A stretch of DNA of 64,000 nucleotides from Apostichopus japonicus (lineage: Eukaryota > Echinodermata > Holothuroidea > Aspidochirotida > Stichopodidae). The stretch's first letter is position 1; each line of letters opens with the position of its first letter. The notes below the pieces were generated by a model. That model was not told the origin of the DNA, did not search any database, and saw only the letters and a program-made list of their open reading frames with translations. The stretch spans positions 14,338,876 to 14,402,875 of the forward strand of contig NC_092567.1 of the NCBI RefSeq assembly GCF_037975245.1. Direction: 5' to 3'. Below, in pieces: positions 26,501 to 39,779 of this stretch. Both the position numbers and the translations under genes were made by a program.

Positions 26501-27480
26501 TCAATGCTAGGAAAAGAACCTGCCTGAAAGCATTCTTTAAATTTAATATCTAGATTTTGTTTCCTGAATCACGGACTAAAGTACCAAATACCTTTACCTA
26601 TAATATGATGAAGACGTTCTTTATTAATATAGTGTCGTATTTCCCCTTAAATGCATATCCCTTCAGACTTTACCAAGCGCCAGGATGATCATATTACTAC
26701 CTGCTATGAACTTTCAGTTTTACTACAGTATATTTTTCAGATCATACTTGTAATGTAAATAAAATCTTATATAGCGCACTACGCGCGATGCATCTGTGCG
26801 CTTTACAAACAATCTAGAATATACAATGACATAAAACAGTAAATACATAAAACAGTAAATATATACCATATACAGATACGTACAGGAATATGAGATCGAA
26901 AACGATTAAAAGCTCTGGTGAAGAGTAAAGCGATAAACAGATTGACTTCAAAATCTACAATTTGAATGCTTAATAGTGAAAATTCCAATTGAAGCTAGAA
27001 CCTAAAAACCAACACGACAGAACATACTTTGTCCATTTCGCCAGAAGTCAGTCCAATTAAGATTGAGTTTTTTTAATTCCTTTTGTTGTATGTGTTTGTG
27101 TGATGCTCTGTTACAAGAAGAATAACATGATGAAAAACATACTTAGGATGTAGATGCCCAATAACAAGTAAAAGAATCCTATTGTTTTTGGTGGAAGTCA
27201 ACGGTCACCAGAGGTCAAATGCTCAAAACCTTGTAAACACTATAACTCAAGACAGGAAGAATGGATACCTTTCATACTTAGCATGTGGATGAAACATATT
27301 GACAAAAAAAAGTCTGTAGCTTTTCTTGGAGGTCAAAGGTCATCTGAGGTCATCAGACTTAAACACTAAAAACCTCGTAAACAGGATATCTCAGGATAGA
27401 AGGCAGGGATACTTCTCATACCTATCATATGGATGTGTTATATTGAGTAAAAGAAGTTTGTTGACTTTAGTGAAGGTCAA
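23520..27480 (+). mobile_element. Degenerate transposon-like repeat, copy C
   Basis: Starts inside the repeat (AGAGCAACCGGGTGTTATGC, matching copies A and B) and abuts the end of copy B, as expected from unequal exchange or tandem duplication. It shares the 3' part with copy A (18390-19080 versus 26490-27460) and with copy B (22850-23519 versus 25620-26300). An unrelated segment at 26740-27020 (TTATATAGCGC end) is inserted relative to A. Confidence 0.6.
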
Positions 27481-27944
27481 ATATTGAAATTTTGAGTCTT
27501 AATTTTTCGACGTTTTCACTATGTGTCGAAATATTCAGGCAAGAGTCGTTGACGATTCGGGCAAGAATCGGGAAACGAATTGGGCAAGTATCGGAAACAA
27601 AAGAATCGAAGAAAATTCGGACAAGCGACCGTGTATTAAAACCATCGCAATATTGTTTTGTTAAATTTGAATGGAATTTCACTTTTTATCATGAGGTAGG
27701 CCGAATTTCCACACAAAAATTTTTTTTTAGGGGGGGGGGGGGGGGAGCAAGTGTATCAAATCTACAAATGACTTCTATAGGAAACACAACCTTTCTTTGG
27801 TTGACTTTATTTTCTGCTGTTGCGTCAAATATAAACAGTGTTCATGTTCTATTAGGTAGATACTCTAGGCGGGGAGTTGTTGCGCCTTGCCCTAGGAGAA
27901 CGTTGCGTAACCTATGAGGTCCTTAAAGTAATAAAAACGTTACA
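27481..27944. other. Spacer, no gene supported
   Basis: A 141-codon open frame (27492-27917) spans a G-homopolymer and low-complexity sequence. It has no recognisable domain and no splice support. Confidence 0.45.
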
Positions 27945-29190
27945 AAGTTACATCATTAATACTATTCTCTGTAGAGTTCGAAGACAACATCATTAATACT
28001 CTCCTAAGTAGAGTTCGATACTTTTCTCTGTAGAGTTCGAAGACAACATCAATAATACTCTCCTCTGTAGAGTTCGAAGACAACATCATTAATACTATCC
28101 TCTGTAGAGTTCGAAGACAACATCATTAATACTCTCCTAAGTAGAGTTCGATACTATTCTCTGTAGAGTTCGAAGACAACATCAATAATACTATCCTCTG
28201 TAGAGTTCGAAGACAACAGCATTAATACTATCCTTTGTAGAGTACGAAGACAACATCATTAATACTATCCTCTGTAGAGTTCGATACTATTCTCTGTAGA
28301 GTTCGAAGACAACATCAATTATACTATCCTCTGTAGAGTTCGAAGACAACATCAATAATACTATCCTTTGTAGAGTACGAAGACAACATCATTAATACTA
28401 TCCTTTGTAGAGTACGAAGACAACATCATTAATACTATCCTCTGTAGAGTTCGATACTATTCTCTGTAGAGTTCGAAGACAACATCAATTATACTATCCT
28501 CTGTAGAGTTCGAAGACAACAGCATTAATACTATCCTTTGTAGAGTACGAAGACAACATCATTAATACTATCCTCTGTAGAGTTCGATACTATTCTCTGT
28601 AGAGTTCGAAGACAACATCAATTATACTATCCTCTGTAGAGTTCGAAGACAACATCAATAATACTATCCTTTGTAGAGTACGAAGACAACATCATTAATA
28701 CTATCCTTTGTAGAGTACGAAGACAACATCATTAATACTATCCTCTGTAGAGTTCGATACTATTCTCTGTAGAGTTCGAAGACAACATCAATTATACTAT
28801 CCTCTGTAGAGTTCGAAGACAACAGCATTAATACTATCCTTTGTAGAGTACGAAGACAACATCATTAATACTATCCTCTGTAGAGTTCGATACTATTCTC
28901 TGTAGAGTTCGAAGACAACATCAATTATACTATCCTCTGTAGAGTTCGAAGACAACATCAATAATACTATCCTTTGTAGAGTACGAAGACAACATCAATA
29001 ATACTATCCTTTGTAGAGTACGAAGACAACATCATTAATACTATCCTCTGTAGAGTTCGATACTATTCTCTGTAGAGTTCGAAGACAACATCAATTATAC
29101 TATCCTCTGTAGAGTTCGAAGACAACATCAATAATACTACCCTCCCAAAGATTTCGAAGACAACATCATTAATACTATCATGCACGGAGT
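27945..29190. repeat. 37-bp minisatellite with higher-order repeats
   Basis: Units of 37 bp (CGAAGACAACATCATTAATA plus CTATCCTCTGTAGAGTT) and a 22-bp short form (CGATACTATTCTCTGTAGAG plus TT). From about 28260 they form a higher-order pattern: a short unit followed by three or four long units, giving periods of about 133 and 170 bp in alternation. Confidence 0.95.
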
Positions 29191-29393
29191 TCGAAGATGG
29201 GTCAAAGTTTACTCTTTGCTGGCTGTAATTGAAGTTTGAAACACTTGTATGACGAACAATCAGCTTACTAACACCAAACCAGACAAATTAATGAAATGTG
29301 TTTGCTAGAATTATTGGAAAAAAATAATTCCCCTTTACTTTTTTCAGGCCAATCAAACAAGTAACCAACTAACACGGATGAGAATCTACTTAC

Positions 29394-29441
29394 CTTTCCG
29401 ATTCCTAGGAAGCCATGAAGATTCTCCTCTGTAATGTCAGA
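29394..29441 (-). CDS. Candidate 48-bp orphan exon (unknown gene)
   Basis: Minus-strand block with pyrimidine-rich acceptor (CCCCTACTAG) and strong donor AAAG|GTAAGT. It encodes SDITEENLHGFLGIGK, phase 0 in and out. The splice signals are good but no partner exon was identified. Confidence 0.35.
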
Positions 29442-29611
29442 CTAGTAGGGGAAAAAACAATTCTGTCAAGTCATGGAATACTTTTAAGGAATTATAACAG
29501 ATTCTTCACAAAAAGGTTGTTACAGGGTTTTTTCTACTGTTCCCAGCATGCTTGAGACACCCAATTCACATAGTATCATGCAATAATATTGTATCATACT
29601 ATTATCAAAAA

Positions 29612-29886
29612 GGCCGTGGCTATTCTGACAACTAGTCGTAACAATTATTTATAAACTATTCTTATGACATCGGCGAATTCAAGTGCAGTAAATTAAATAA
29701 AGCAACTGCGCATGTAGTAGGGGTAACCCTAACGCTAAACACTAACCCTAACCTTAACCCTAACCGGAAATTATTGTTACTCCTAGTTGTAAAAATAGTA
29801 CTCCTAGTCGTAAAAATAGCCACGTTAAAGCAACTGCGCATGCGTATTTATAAATTATTCTTACAACTAGTCGTAAGAATAGCCAC
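29612..29886. mobile_element. MITE with internal telomere-like repeats, copy 1
   Basis: Inverted ends GTGGCTATTCT(T/G)AC followed by ACTAGTCGTAA on both sides. The middle holds degenerate (CCCTAA)n-like sequence (29725-29765) and two inner inverted pieces. It splits a flank that occurs uninterrupted at 19075-19225, so it is an insertion. A second copy is at 56239-56512. Confidence 0.8.
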
Positions 29887-30258
29887 TTTGATATAAAAAA
29901 TCAACAATATAATCGTTGCACGCTCGACAATCTTAACCATCCACAATAATTTTGTTGTATATAGTATAACATATTACAATGACATATTAATATAACAATA
30001 ATATTTTTAATTTTATTTTTAATATTAAAGTACAAATAGTATTGCAAACTGTTATTGCAAACTGTTATTTCGAATCAGTGATTGCCTCATATGTTTGATC
30101 CACTCTTGATCTATTCGTGATCTTTTCGGAACGTTTTATCTGTGGTAACTATTTTAATCGTTGTTTTCAATTTATCAGACTCGTTTTGTACGCATACGGT
30201 AGCCTATCTCAGCTTAGGCTCAGCTTAGGCTCAATTGTATTCGTTGTTGAGCGGTGAT

Positions 30259-31212
30259 ATGCATATACGGACTGCTATAGCCTTGATGGAATGTGGAATG
30301 GGACGTACACAATACACAAAGGAACAATTGCTCTCACTACGTAAACACGCGAATAAGGACTATCTTAAATTCGTGTATGGAAACGGGTATTTACCGACAT
30401 TGAAATTCATTCGTCGCAAACAACGGAGTGGTAAACGGAGTAAACTGAGACAAGTCCCTATCCCGTCTATAACTCTGATAAACGCACGGTCTCTTAATAA
30501 CAAAGTTGATGAATTTATTGGGAATTTCACCGCTATTCAGAAGATACGCGACTCGTGTGTTTTAGCCGTAACTGAATCATGGCTGCAGCCGACAACACCC
30601 GACTCTCTATTGACTGTACCAGAATATGTTTTATGTCGTGCTGATCGAGATCCAATCTCTAGTGGGAAAGTAAGGGGAGGAGAATTAGCGGCATGGATAA
30701 ATAAGAAATGGTGCAACAATGTGACTATTAAGCAACGATTTTGCTCTCCTGATCTAGAACTGATTCGTATAATATGTCGGCCTTTCTATCTGCCCAGAGA
30801 GATTAGTGTTATAGACATTTTAGTTATATATATACCACCGGATGCTGACAATAAAGCTGCCCTTGGAAAAATCGAGGACATTATTCATGCCTGTGAAGGC
30901 CAACATCCAGATGGCATTATTTTAGCTTTGGGCGACTTCAATCAGAGGGTTCTGAGGAGACTTTATCCACAAGTCACACTCGCCACACGGGGAAACCACA
31001 TTCTGGATCAATGTTTCACATCTGTGCAGAATTTATACAAGTGCTCGCTGATGCCCCCTTTGGGTGCTTCCGATCATATGACAGTTTATCTGAAGCCTAA
31101 TTATACTACGAAGTTCAAAAAGGTTAAGCCGACCGTTCAATCTCGTCTCATGTACGAGGATACCGTTGCCATGGAAAAACTACGTCATACGCTGGATACA
31201 ACAGAATGGGAG
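30259..31212 (+). pseudogene. LINE endonuclease fragment (5' part only)
   Basis: Open frame with a basic N-terminal region and an APE-type endonuclease domain. It reads ITLINARSLNN, AVTESWL (catalytic Glu), ALGDFNQ and LGASDHM (catalytic Asp-His), and ends TTEWEAM. It is the same family as the LINE at 33568-38408, aligning over WCNN(V/Y), RPFYLPRE and other blocks. The frame to 31332 runs into duplicated kinase-flank sequence, so the LINE part stops near 31212, without RT or 3' end. Position 30235 is not an ATG; the first ATG is at 30259. Confidence 0.85.
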
Positions 31213-31475
31213 GCTATGATCGACCCTATATACGCATATATGTGCAACCCTATATACATGTTACACTATATGGATATTTGCGCGCATTCAAAGGCATCGC
31301 CTGCGCACGCAAACGCTATTTTACACATGTGACGAAACAAAAGTTGTGTACCTTAACAATGGCAATAATAACATTCACATAAATAACATAGTGTTATATG
31401 CGTTTTGCTTACGAGTGTTATACACGTACTTTGGAAAGCTTCTTTGAATATTTGTGTTTTAATTAAAACATCAGA

Positions 31476-31515
31476 ATGAATCAAAAACTCACTTTTGATT
31501 TGCTTCGCTTGGCTG
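31476..31515 (+). CDS. Kinase copy 1, exon 1
   Basis: ATG AAT CAA start; encodes MNQKLTFDLLRLA plus one base, donor G|GTAAGT. Same exon as 49052-49091. Confidence 0.8.
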
Positions 31516-32197
31516 GTAAGTATGAGTTGTTAGTATCCTTTTGTTTCCAAAAAAACTGTTAAACTCATTCTACAAATCAAACCATTGCCTGCCCAGAGAA
31601 ATTGCAATTATCCTTATTAATACCAACTAGCTAATAACATTAATAGCTTCCGCCCGATTCTTATATTCAAAGTTGATTAGGGTAAGGTACATCTGCTGTA
31701 AACTTGTGTAGAAGTTGTAAGCCAATAGTGTTGCTCCTTGGTTTTTGGAAATTTTTAAAGTAGCGTAATTTCTCGAACAGCATTGATGTGACATTGTCTG
31801 TTCTGCGCATGCTTACCATATATTTGCGATATATGAGACGTTACAATTCAAACGCATCCGTGGAGCTATAGCATGTTTTGTTAGAGGCATGAACAGTTTC
31901 TTGACGAGCTGTAAGCGGATCAAAAGTTGTACGAATGGTGGGTGTAGGTGTGGGCTTTTTAAATGTGACGCTCATATAGGGGGCAGGTATGCTTCCCCAG
32001 AAGAATATTTCAAAGTTTAGACGTTAATTCGTGAATTATGAGGCTCAATTATGCAATACATTTAGTTTATAATTAGGTGTACGCAAGGTTTAGTACTAAC
32101 AAATACTGGACAACTGAATTGTAAAATTATCCAGTTTGTATGTCAATGAAAGAGAGCTGTAACAACATGCGAAATTACCCTTTAATTCCTTTTACAG

Positions 32198-32297
32198 GAT
32201 TACTTGGCTTCTGTAAAGACTCAAAAAATCGCCAGTCTGGACGAGAGACAGATTCAGTGTTTGATACGCTGGCCTCAGATGTTAGCTCTTTGTTAAA
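32198..32297 (+). CDS. Kinase copy 1, exon 2
   Basis: Acceptor TTTTACAG, donor AA|GTAAGT. Encodes LLGFCKDSKNRQSGRETDSV and the rest of a Ser/Asp-rich segment to SSLL; identical in layout to copy 2. Confidence 0.85.
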
Positions 32298-32827
32298 GTA
32301 AGTATTTAACGACACAATGGTAAGCGACACTTGTGTTGTTTTTCAAGTACTCGTACCCGGTAGATGTGCCTAGCCCTTCCCCCAATTATTTTACAACCCC
32401 CTCCCCCATTAATTAAAACAAATGTCAAAACATAGATGTTTCCATGTGTCGTTTATATAAGACTGGAGCAGACTCCAGACTATCATAGACTTCTCTCCTT
32501 CATTGACTCGACTGATCTGGTTTCATTAATTTAAAACTTAGTTTCAAATTTCGATTTCAAACACTATACCTAAAGATGAGACAAACCCACCCATCATTAT
32601 TACTAGTCTATGCGATGGATCATAACTGAGATTAACAACATCAACAAACAGCTAAAACATGTCTTATTCCATTTACAACTAGCAAACTCCAAAACGAAAA
32701 GAATTTAATTAAAGTTTTTTTTGGGGGGTGGGGTTGTTCTTCACAGATTTCTCCGTCATATATGCCAAATATGATGGTTGGATTTATGTCTCTTTTAATG
32801 TTGATGATATTTTATCCTTTATTGCAG

Positions 32828-32939
32828 GAGCTATCAGGAGATTGAAGATCAGAATCTCAAACTGAAACAAGACCTTCGTTCCTGTCGTTGCCGAGGAGCA
32901 AGGTCCGCCCACAATGGACTAAATGGCAAGAAAAGGAAG
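32828..32939 (+). CDS. Kinase copy 1, exon 3
   Basis: Acceptor TTGCAG, donor AAG|GTATGT. Encodes SYQEIEDQNLKLKQDLRSCR and then CRGARSAHNGLNGKKRK, a short helical segment followed by a basic patch. Confidence 0.85.
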
Positions 32940-33457
32940 GTATGTTGCTTATTTCTATAATCGATTTAAAAAAAAATCGATTAGTAAAATATTCAGTGAC
33001 CATCTTGACTTATCATAGTTTCTATTTGATTGCAACGAAGGAAGAAAAATGCATTTGGTGAACAGGAGCGCAACCACGTTAACTTCGGATGCGGGATGTT
33101 ATCTTCACCCCCTCTCCGCTGGCAAACGGAATATTACAAAATTCCTACACAAATATATACATGTGCAAGCTGTAAAACCTAAACAGTCGAGAATTCTTCT
33201 AGATCGTTTCAGCAGTTGACAATTTTGGCACAACTTTGCATCTAAGCACCGTCCAATTTACCAAAGTTTCTCAATGGTGACCCCTCCCATGGACGACTTT
33301 ACATCCTGTAGTCCTTATAGTGACAACTTTTACTTGTATACATTCCCCATTTTATCGTTAGCCTGATACGTTAATATGGTGATTAAAAGCAGACGACTGG
33401 CCCCCTTTATGATTTTGTTGTCTCAAAGGTTTATATATTTGATGTTTGTATTCACAG

Positions 33458-33567
33458 AGTAGCCAGCAGAGTACTTCATCCTCTGGCCAAAATCACCAGC
33501 AACGCCATAGAAACAGGGCTGTTGTAAACGGCAACGGCGGGAACGCGAGCAATGGTGGCAACGGTGG
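33458..33567 (+). CDS. Kinase copy 1, exon 4 left fragment
   Basis: Acceptor ATTCACAG. Encodes SSQQSTSSSGQNHQQRHRNR, then AVVNGNGGNASNGGNGG, and is cut off by the LINE tail (GATA repeat). Confidence 0.8.
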
Positions 33568-33573
33568 TATCGT

Positions 33574-35207
<1,634 letters not shown>

Positions 35208-35439
35208 TTTATTTCGTCCATAAGATATGGAAATTTGTCGCCCTGCAGCAAAACACATAAAAATCAAAGTTATAAAGTTACATTCAGAATACAGTAAGAT
35301 ATTAGTATAAACAAAACACAGAGAAGTTGAATGAAAAGGTAAAAATATCAACAGCAACAATATCCATACATGTGAAGAAAAATATACACATATATACATA
35401 TATAAACAAGATTATAAAACAAAAGAAACCTATCTAACA

Positions 35440-36997
35440 GCCCTCAGATTGTAAAGAGAAACAGAATTGGGTACAAAAGAAAACCTGAATCTGTTATGCT
35501 TAGACCGTGGCATGCGAAGTCTGCTGCCTGAACGGCAGAATACATAGTTTTCGAAAAGAGGATGTGTATGGTCTTTGAATATTCCATGGGTTTTCTGGTG
35601 CACCATGTCAATGTAGAGTTCATAAACAGTTTTTAAACAAATATCCCTCCCAATAGTACGGCTGGCAGCCCTTACAACCTTCTCTAATTTAATCGAAGAA
35701 TCCTTTGTAAGCAGCCCTTAAAAACAAATAATACTAAAAGTCAACACGCTTTGTATCACTGACTGATAAAAAAGTAAAAGAATAGTGTTGTCGACATTAA
35801 AATATTTCAGTTTACGTAAAAAGTACAATCGTTGGCAAGCTTTTGATCTAATTGCATCAACCTGGTCTTTGAAGTTAAGTTTACAGTCAATGATAGTACC
35901 TAGATATTTATAGTGGTGCACCTTTTCGACAATCTCATCATTAACCCTGATTTGAGCATGATCATGTGGCTGTTTTCTGAAGTCAAATACTATCTCCTTA
36001 GTTTTTTTGCCATTCAATTTTAGGTAGTTTTGGTTGCACCAAGTAACAAAATCCTCGATTTCCTTCTCATACGGAGCAACAACATCGTTGTGCAGGTAAC
36101 CGGTTATCACTGTATCATCAGCATATTTAATAATAGAACAGACATCGTGTTTACTTCTGCAATCGTTAGTGTATAGGCAGAAAAGGACAGGAGATAGACA
36201 GCATCCCTGAGGGGCACCAGTACTAACGGATCGAACATCAGAGCAAATGCCATTTAATTTAACAAACTGTGGTCTGTCTCTTAAATAGTTTAAGATCCAC
36301 AACAGTAACCTGCAATTTACACCCATAGCTAACAGTTTATTAATTAATAAGTGCGGCTGAATGGAGTTGAAGGCACTCGAAAAGTCAACAAATGTAGCCC
36401 TAACAAAAGAATTTGGAGTTTCCAAGTGTTGAAAAATTTTATGCAAAAACAATAGGACTGCGTCATCAACACTTCTATTAGCTCAATATGCAAATTGCAT
36501 GGGATCTATGGTAACGCCACTCTCATTTAACAAAGTCCTAAGGATAAGTTTTTCGAGACATTTCATTACGGTAGAAGTAAGTGCCACTGGACGATAATCA
36601 TTTAAGGTAATGACTGTGATTTTGGAACTGGGGTGATTGCAGATGTTTTCCAAATAACAGGGATCTCACCAGTATCAATTGTATCTTGAAAAATTTCAGT
36701 AAAGATGGGAGCTAACTGGGCAGAGCATAACTTAATTACTTTGTTACTAATACGATCCGGTCCGCTAGCTTCATGTACATTTACCCGAGAAAATAGCGTA
36801 TGGACCTCGTCAACTGATAAAATAACCCTGTTTAAATCATTGCACTTATCAAATAGAATTGCACGAAGAGAAAGCTGTTCTTCATTAAAATCGATCTCGT
36901 CAAATCTACAATAAAACTGATTGAGTTCATTAATGAAGTCCATAGTAGCATGTGCAGTGTCTGACTTTTTCAGTTTATGACCAGTGATGGTGGACAT
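35440..36997 (-). pseudogene. LINE reverse transcriptase, inactivated
   Basis: RT of the LINE, read 36997 to 35440. HEASGPDRISNKVIK comes first, then a frameshift near 36610. NDYRPVALTSTVMK leads to a TGA in PMQFAY*ANRS near 36483 (an expected CGA changed to TGA), then VDFSSAFNSIQPHLL, STGAPQGCCLSPVLF, the catalytic IIKYADDTVI, and HHYKYLGTIID. A further stop follows at FSIICF*GLLT (35718), then a conserved tail to SLYNLRAVR. The catalytic YADD is intact and only a few lesions are visible, so the insertion is fairly recent. Confidence 0.9.
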
Positions 36998-37051
36998 GAC
37001 TTTCCACGCTGCTCGACTATCGTTGCACTGAAATTTACGTTCAAGTTTCTT

Positions 37052-38364
37052 TCAAAACTGATATTTACACCGTTTGATTTCTCTTTTAATTTCCCTTTGA
37101 CGAGTTCTCGCTGTTTCGTAATCTTTGTTATGGTAGGCCACGTGTTTCTGTTTCATCAATACCTTCAAATCCTTAGATAACCACGGTTTACTGTTCGGGA
37201 ATACCCATCTTGTTTTAGTTGGTACAATGGATTCAACACAAAAGTTAATATATTCACTGACAGCTGTAACCCTATTGTTGGTGTCGTCATCTTGAAACAC
37301 GCCCCAGTCGGTGCTTTCAAAGCACCCACGCAACGTATCAGTGCCTTCTTCCGACCACTCATGGTATGTAGTCTTAATCGGTTTCTTTTGTTTGACCCTC
37401 TGTCTGTAAAGTGGAAGTAAGTACATGGTAGTGTGATCGGAATTCCCAAGGGGTGAGCAGAGTTTGACCTTGAATTGAGTTTTAACGTTGCCAAAACATT
37501 TATCTAGGATAGCATTCCTTCTTGTACATTTGTCAATGTACTGTACAAAGTTAGGATAACTAAAGTCACATTTATTGAAATCTCCCATTATAAGTTGTAC
37601 AGCTTCAGGATTTGATGTGTTGATATTCTGGATTCTATCAGAAAGGGCTTCAATTGCTCTACTATAATTCGCCTTCGGGTGAACATAAACAACAGTGATG
37701 AACAACTGGTTAAATTCCCGGGGAAGGTAAAATGGCCGCAGTCCGACGGTGAGTAATTCAATATCTTCACAGCAGAACCTCTCCTTTACAACGTAATTAT
37801 TGCACCAGTGATTATTAAAATAAAGACAAACACCACCTCCCTTAGATTTTCCGGAGTTGTGAGAACGATCCGCCCTGATAAGAGTAAAATTATCAATGTC
37901 AACTGCACTGTCGGGTATGTTCGGGTTAAGCCACGTCTCGGTAAAACACATGACATTGGATTCGCGTAACTCATGCTTACCTCGCGTTGAGATTGAAGTT
38001 CGTCAATTTTATTCTGAAGGGATCTAACGTTCCCAAGTATAATCGAGGGTAGAGGGGTGTTATGACTTACACGTCTTAAACGAGCTCGTACTCCACCTTT
38101 CCTACCTCTTTTACGCTTCTTTATGTCCTTTGGGTAATAGTCGTAATCACATGGCCTAAGCATCCGCTTAGGCTGTAGCCGTATGAGTTCAGCAGCGCTG
38201 TAAGTAAGCCTCGATACAAGACCAACATCATTAGAAAAAGCTCCAGGGAGAGTCAAAAGCACGATAAAGAACACAACATACACCACTTTGAACATATAAC
38301 AACACCTACCACCAAACAAAATATTAAAACGACAAATATCCATGATAAAATGTGAGTTGAACAC
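37052..38364 (-). pseudogene. LINE N-terminal region and endonuclease, one frameshift
   Basis: The first part (38364 to about 37990) has a hydrophobic start, a basic KKRKRGRKGG region and IILGNVRSLQNKID. After a frameshift near 37980 the frame continues with MCFTETWL (catalytic Glu), IMGDFNK and LGNSDHTTM to 37052. It is a single-protein endonuclease of the APE type, the same family as 30259-31212. Confidence 0.88.
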
Positions 38365-38408
38365 CGAGTTTTGCTAACAGGATGTCGCCACTGTGCAGCG
38401 CCACACCT

Positions 38409-38680
38409 CCGTTGGTAACATAAGTGGTGCTTATGGTAATTAATGTGGAGCTGCTCAGACCAATGGAAGTAACAACCACAGTCACACAAACGGTAGCAGC
38501 AACAGTGGCTCCACATCTAGTTCCAGTCACCAGATAGTTGTGCCACATGACGTCATGGTCAAGGCGCAGGCGGAAATGCGACAAGCCGGTTACGAGCTTC
38601 TTGACCAGCTTGGACACGGTGGCTTTGGTTTGGTCTACAGAGGACGACCACTCAACAATACTATCTGTAACCCATGTCAG
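38409..38680 (+). CDS. Kinase copy 1, exon 4 right fragment
   Basis: Resumes homology to copy 2 at GGTAACATAAGTGG. It contains a premature TAA (38441) in the reference frame. Downstream it encodes MVKAQAEMRQAGYELLDQLG and HGGFGLVYRGRPL. Donor CAG|GTAAAT. Confidence 0.8.
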
Positions 38681-39044
38681 GTAAATATCAATCTTAAGAA
38701 GAGTGAAATCTTTAAAAATTAGCTTTTATTTTATCTGCTGCTAAGTCTTTGAGTCTATGTTGATAACATAATTCTTTTATATCTGTGACATTGTAAATTG
38801 ATAAAGTGCATCACCCGATAACCTACAACACGATAGGCCTGTACCTTTCAATATCATGATGGTATTGTTGTCACTTGTCAGGCTTCCATGGTTTTCGAAG
38901 TCTCCATATAATTTGATCCCGTCACAGTTTGTATCCATCACGTGACTGAATATAGGCATTAGTTCGTGTTAATATTGGTACATATTGATATAGCTTGCGT
39001 GCTGTAACACTATTTTGTCAGTGTCTCTATTCGTATCTTTGCAG

Positions 39045-39770
39045 GAGGTTGCCATCAAGTTCACCAAATGCAGTGATATTCACTTATGGACCACTCTTCC
39101 CAATAGCCCCATGCAGATACCATTAGAGACAGCAGCTCTTGTGGCGCTGGAATCCGTGACTAGTGTTGTGGACCTTCTTGGCTACGGTAAAATGTCCTTA
39201 AGATATGACGACGTGTTCACTCTTGTGATGGAGAAACCAGCCGGTTGCCTTTCCTTCGATTCATATTTAAGACGACAAACACCGCTGACTGAATATACGG
39301 CCTTCTTCTTCCTTAAACAACTCGTTTCCATGGTGATGGTTATTCATCGATGTGGTTGGGTACATGGAGACCTGAAGCCCAGTAACTTGCTGATGTGTGC
39401 GCAAGACCAACTTAAAGCCATCGACTGTGGACTAGCCAGGGAGGTCGCCAATGATGAATGTATCGTGCCCTCAGCTGGTGGCACGTTGTTATGGAACATA
39501 CCTCCCGAGCGACTAAATGGAACGTGCGACTTGGTCAAGTCTACAGTCTGGTCTGTGGGTGTCATCTATTATTACATGGTCTTTGGAAAGCTACCATTCT
39601 CATCTCTCAAGAAGGCAAAAGACCGCCCTCTAAGATGGCATCACAACATTTCTAGTGGAGCTAAAATTATGCTGCAGCGTTTATTGGATCCAGAACCGAA
39701 CAGACGAGTCGTTATTCAAGATCTAGAACAACTGATCCAGACAAACGCTAGTACGAGCGGCGTTCTGTAA
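39045..39770 (+). CDS. Kinase copy 1, exon 5 (catalytic domain)
   Basis: Acceptor TTTGCAG. 241 codons and TAA with no lesions: EVAIKF, VHGDLKPSNLL, AIDCGLA, IPPERLNG, TVWSVGVIYYYMVFGKLPF. Conserved reading frame despite the upstream disruption. Confidence 0.9.
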   Translation, partial: EVAIKFTKCSDIHLWTTLPNSPMQIPLETAALVALESVTSVVDLLGYGKMSLRYDDVFTLVMEKPAGCLSFDSYLRRQTPLTEYTAFFFLKQLVSMVMVIHRCGWVHGDLKPSNLLMCAQDQLKAIDCGLAREVANDECIVPSAGGTLLWNIPPERLNGTCDLVKSTVWSVGVIYYYMVFGKLPFSSLKKAKDRPLRWHHNISSGAKIMLQRLLDPEPNRRVVIQDLEQLIQTNASTSGVL

Positions 39771-39779
39771 ATTCTCAGA

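Noticed and set aside
27945-29190. CRISPR-like regular repeats (also 14681-15538 and 54116-54534)
   Set aside because: Units are head-to-tail without unique spacers, in a eukaryotic context; these are minisatellites.
29725-29765. True telomeric repeat or chromosome end
   Set aside because: Short, degenerate and inside a MITE present twice; flanked by ordinary sequence on both sides.
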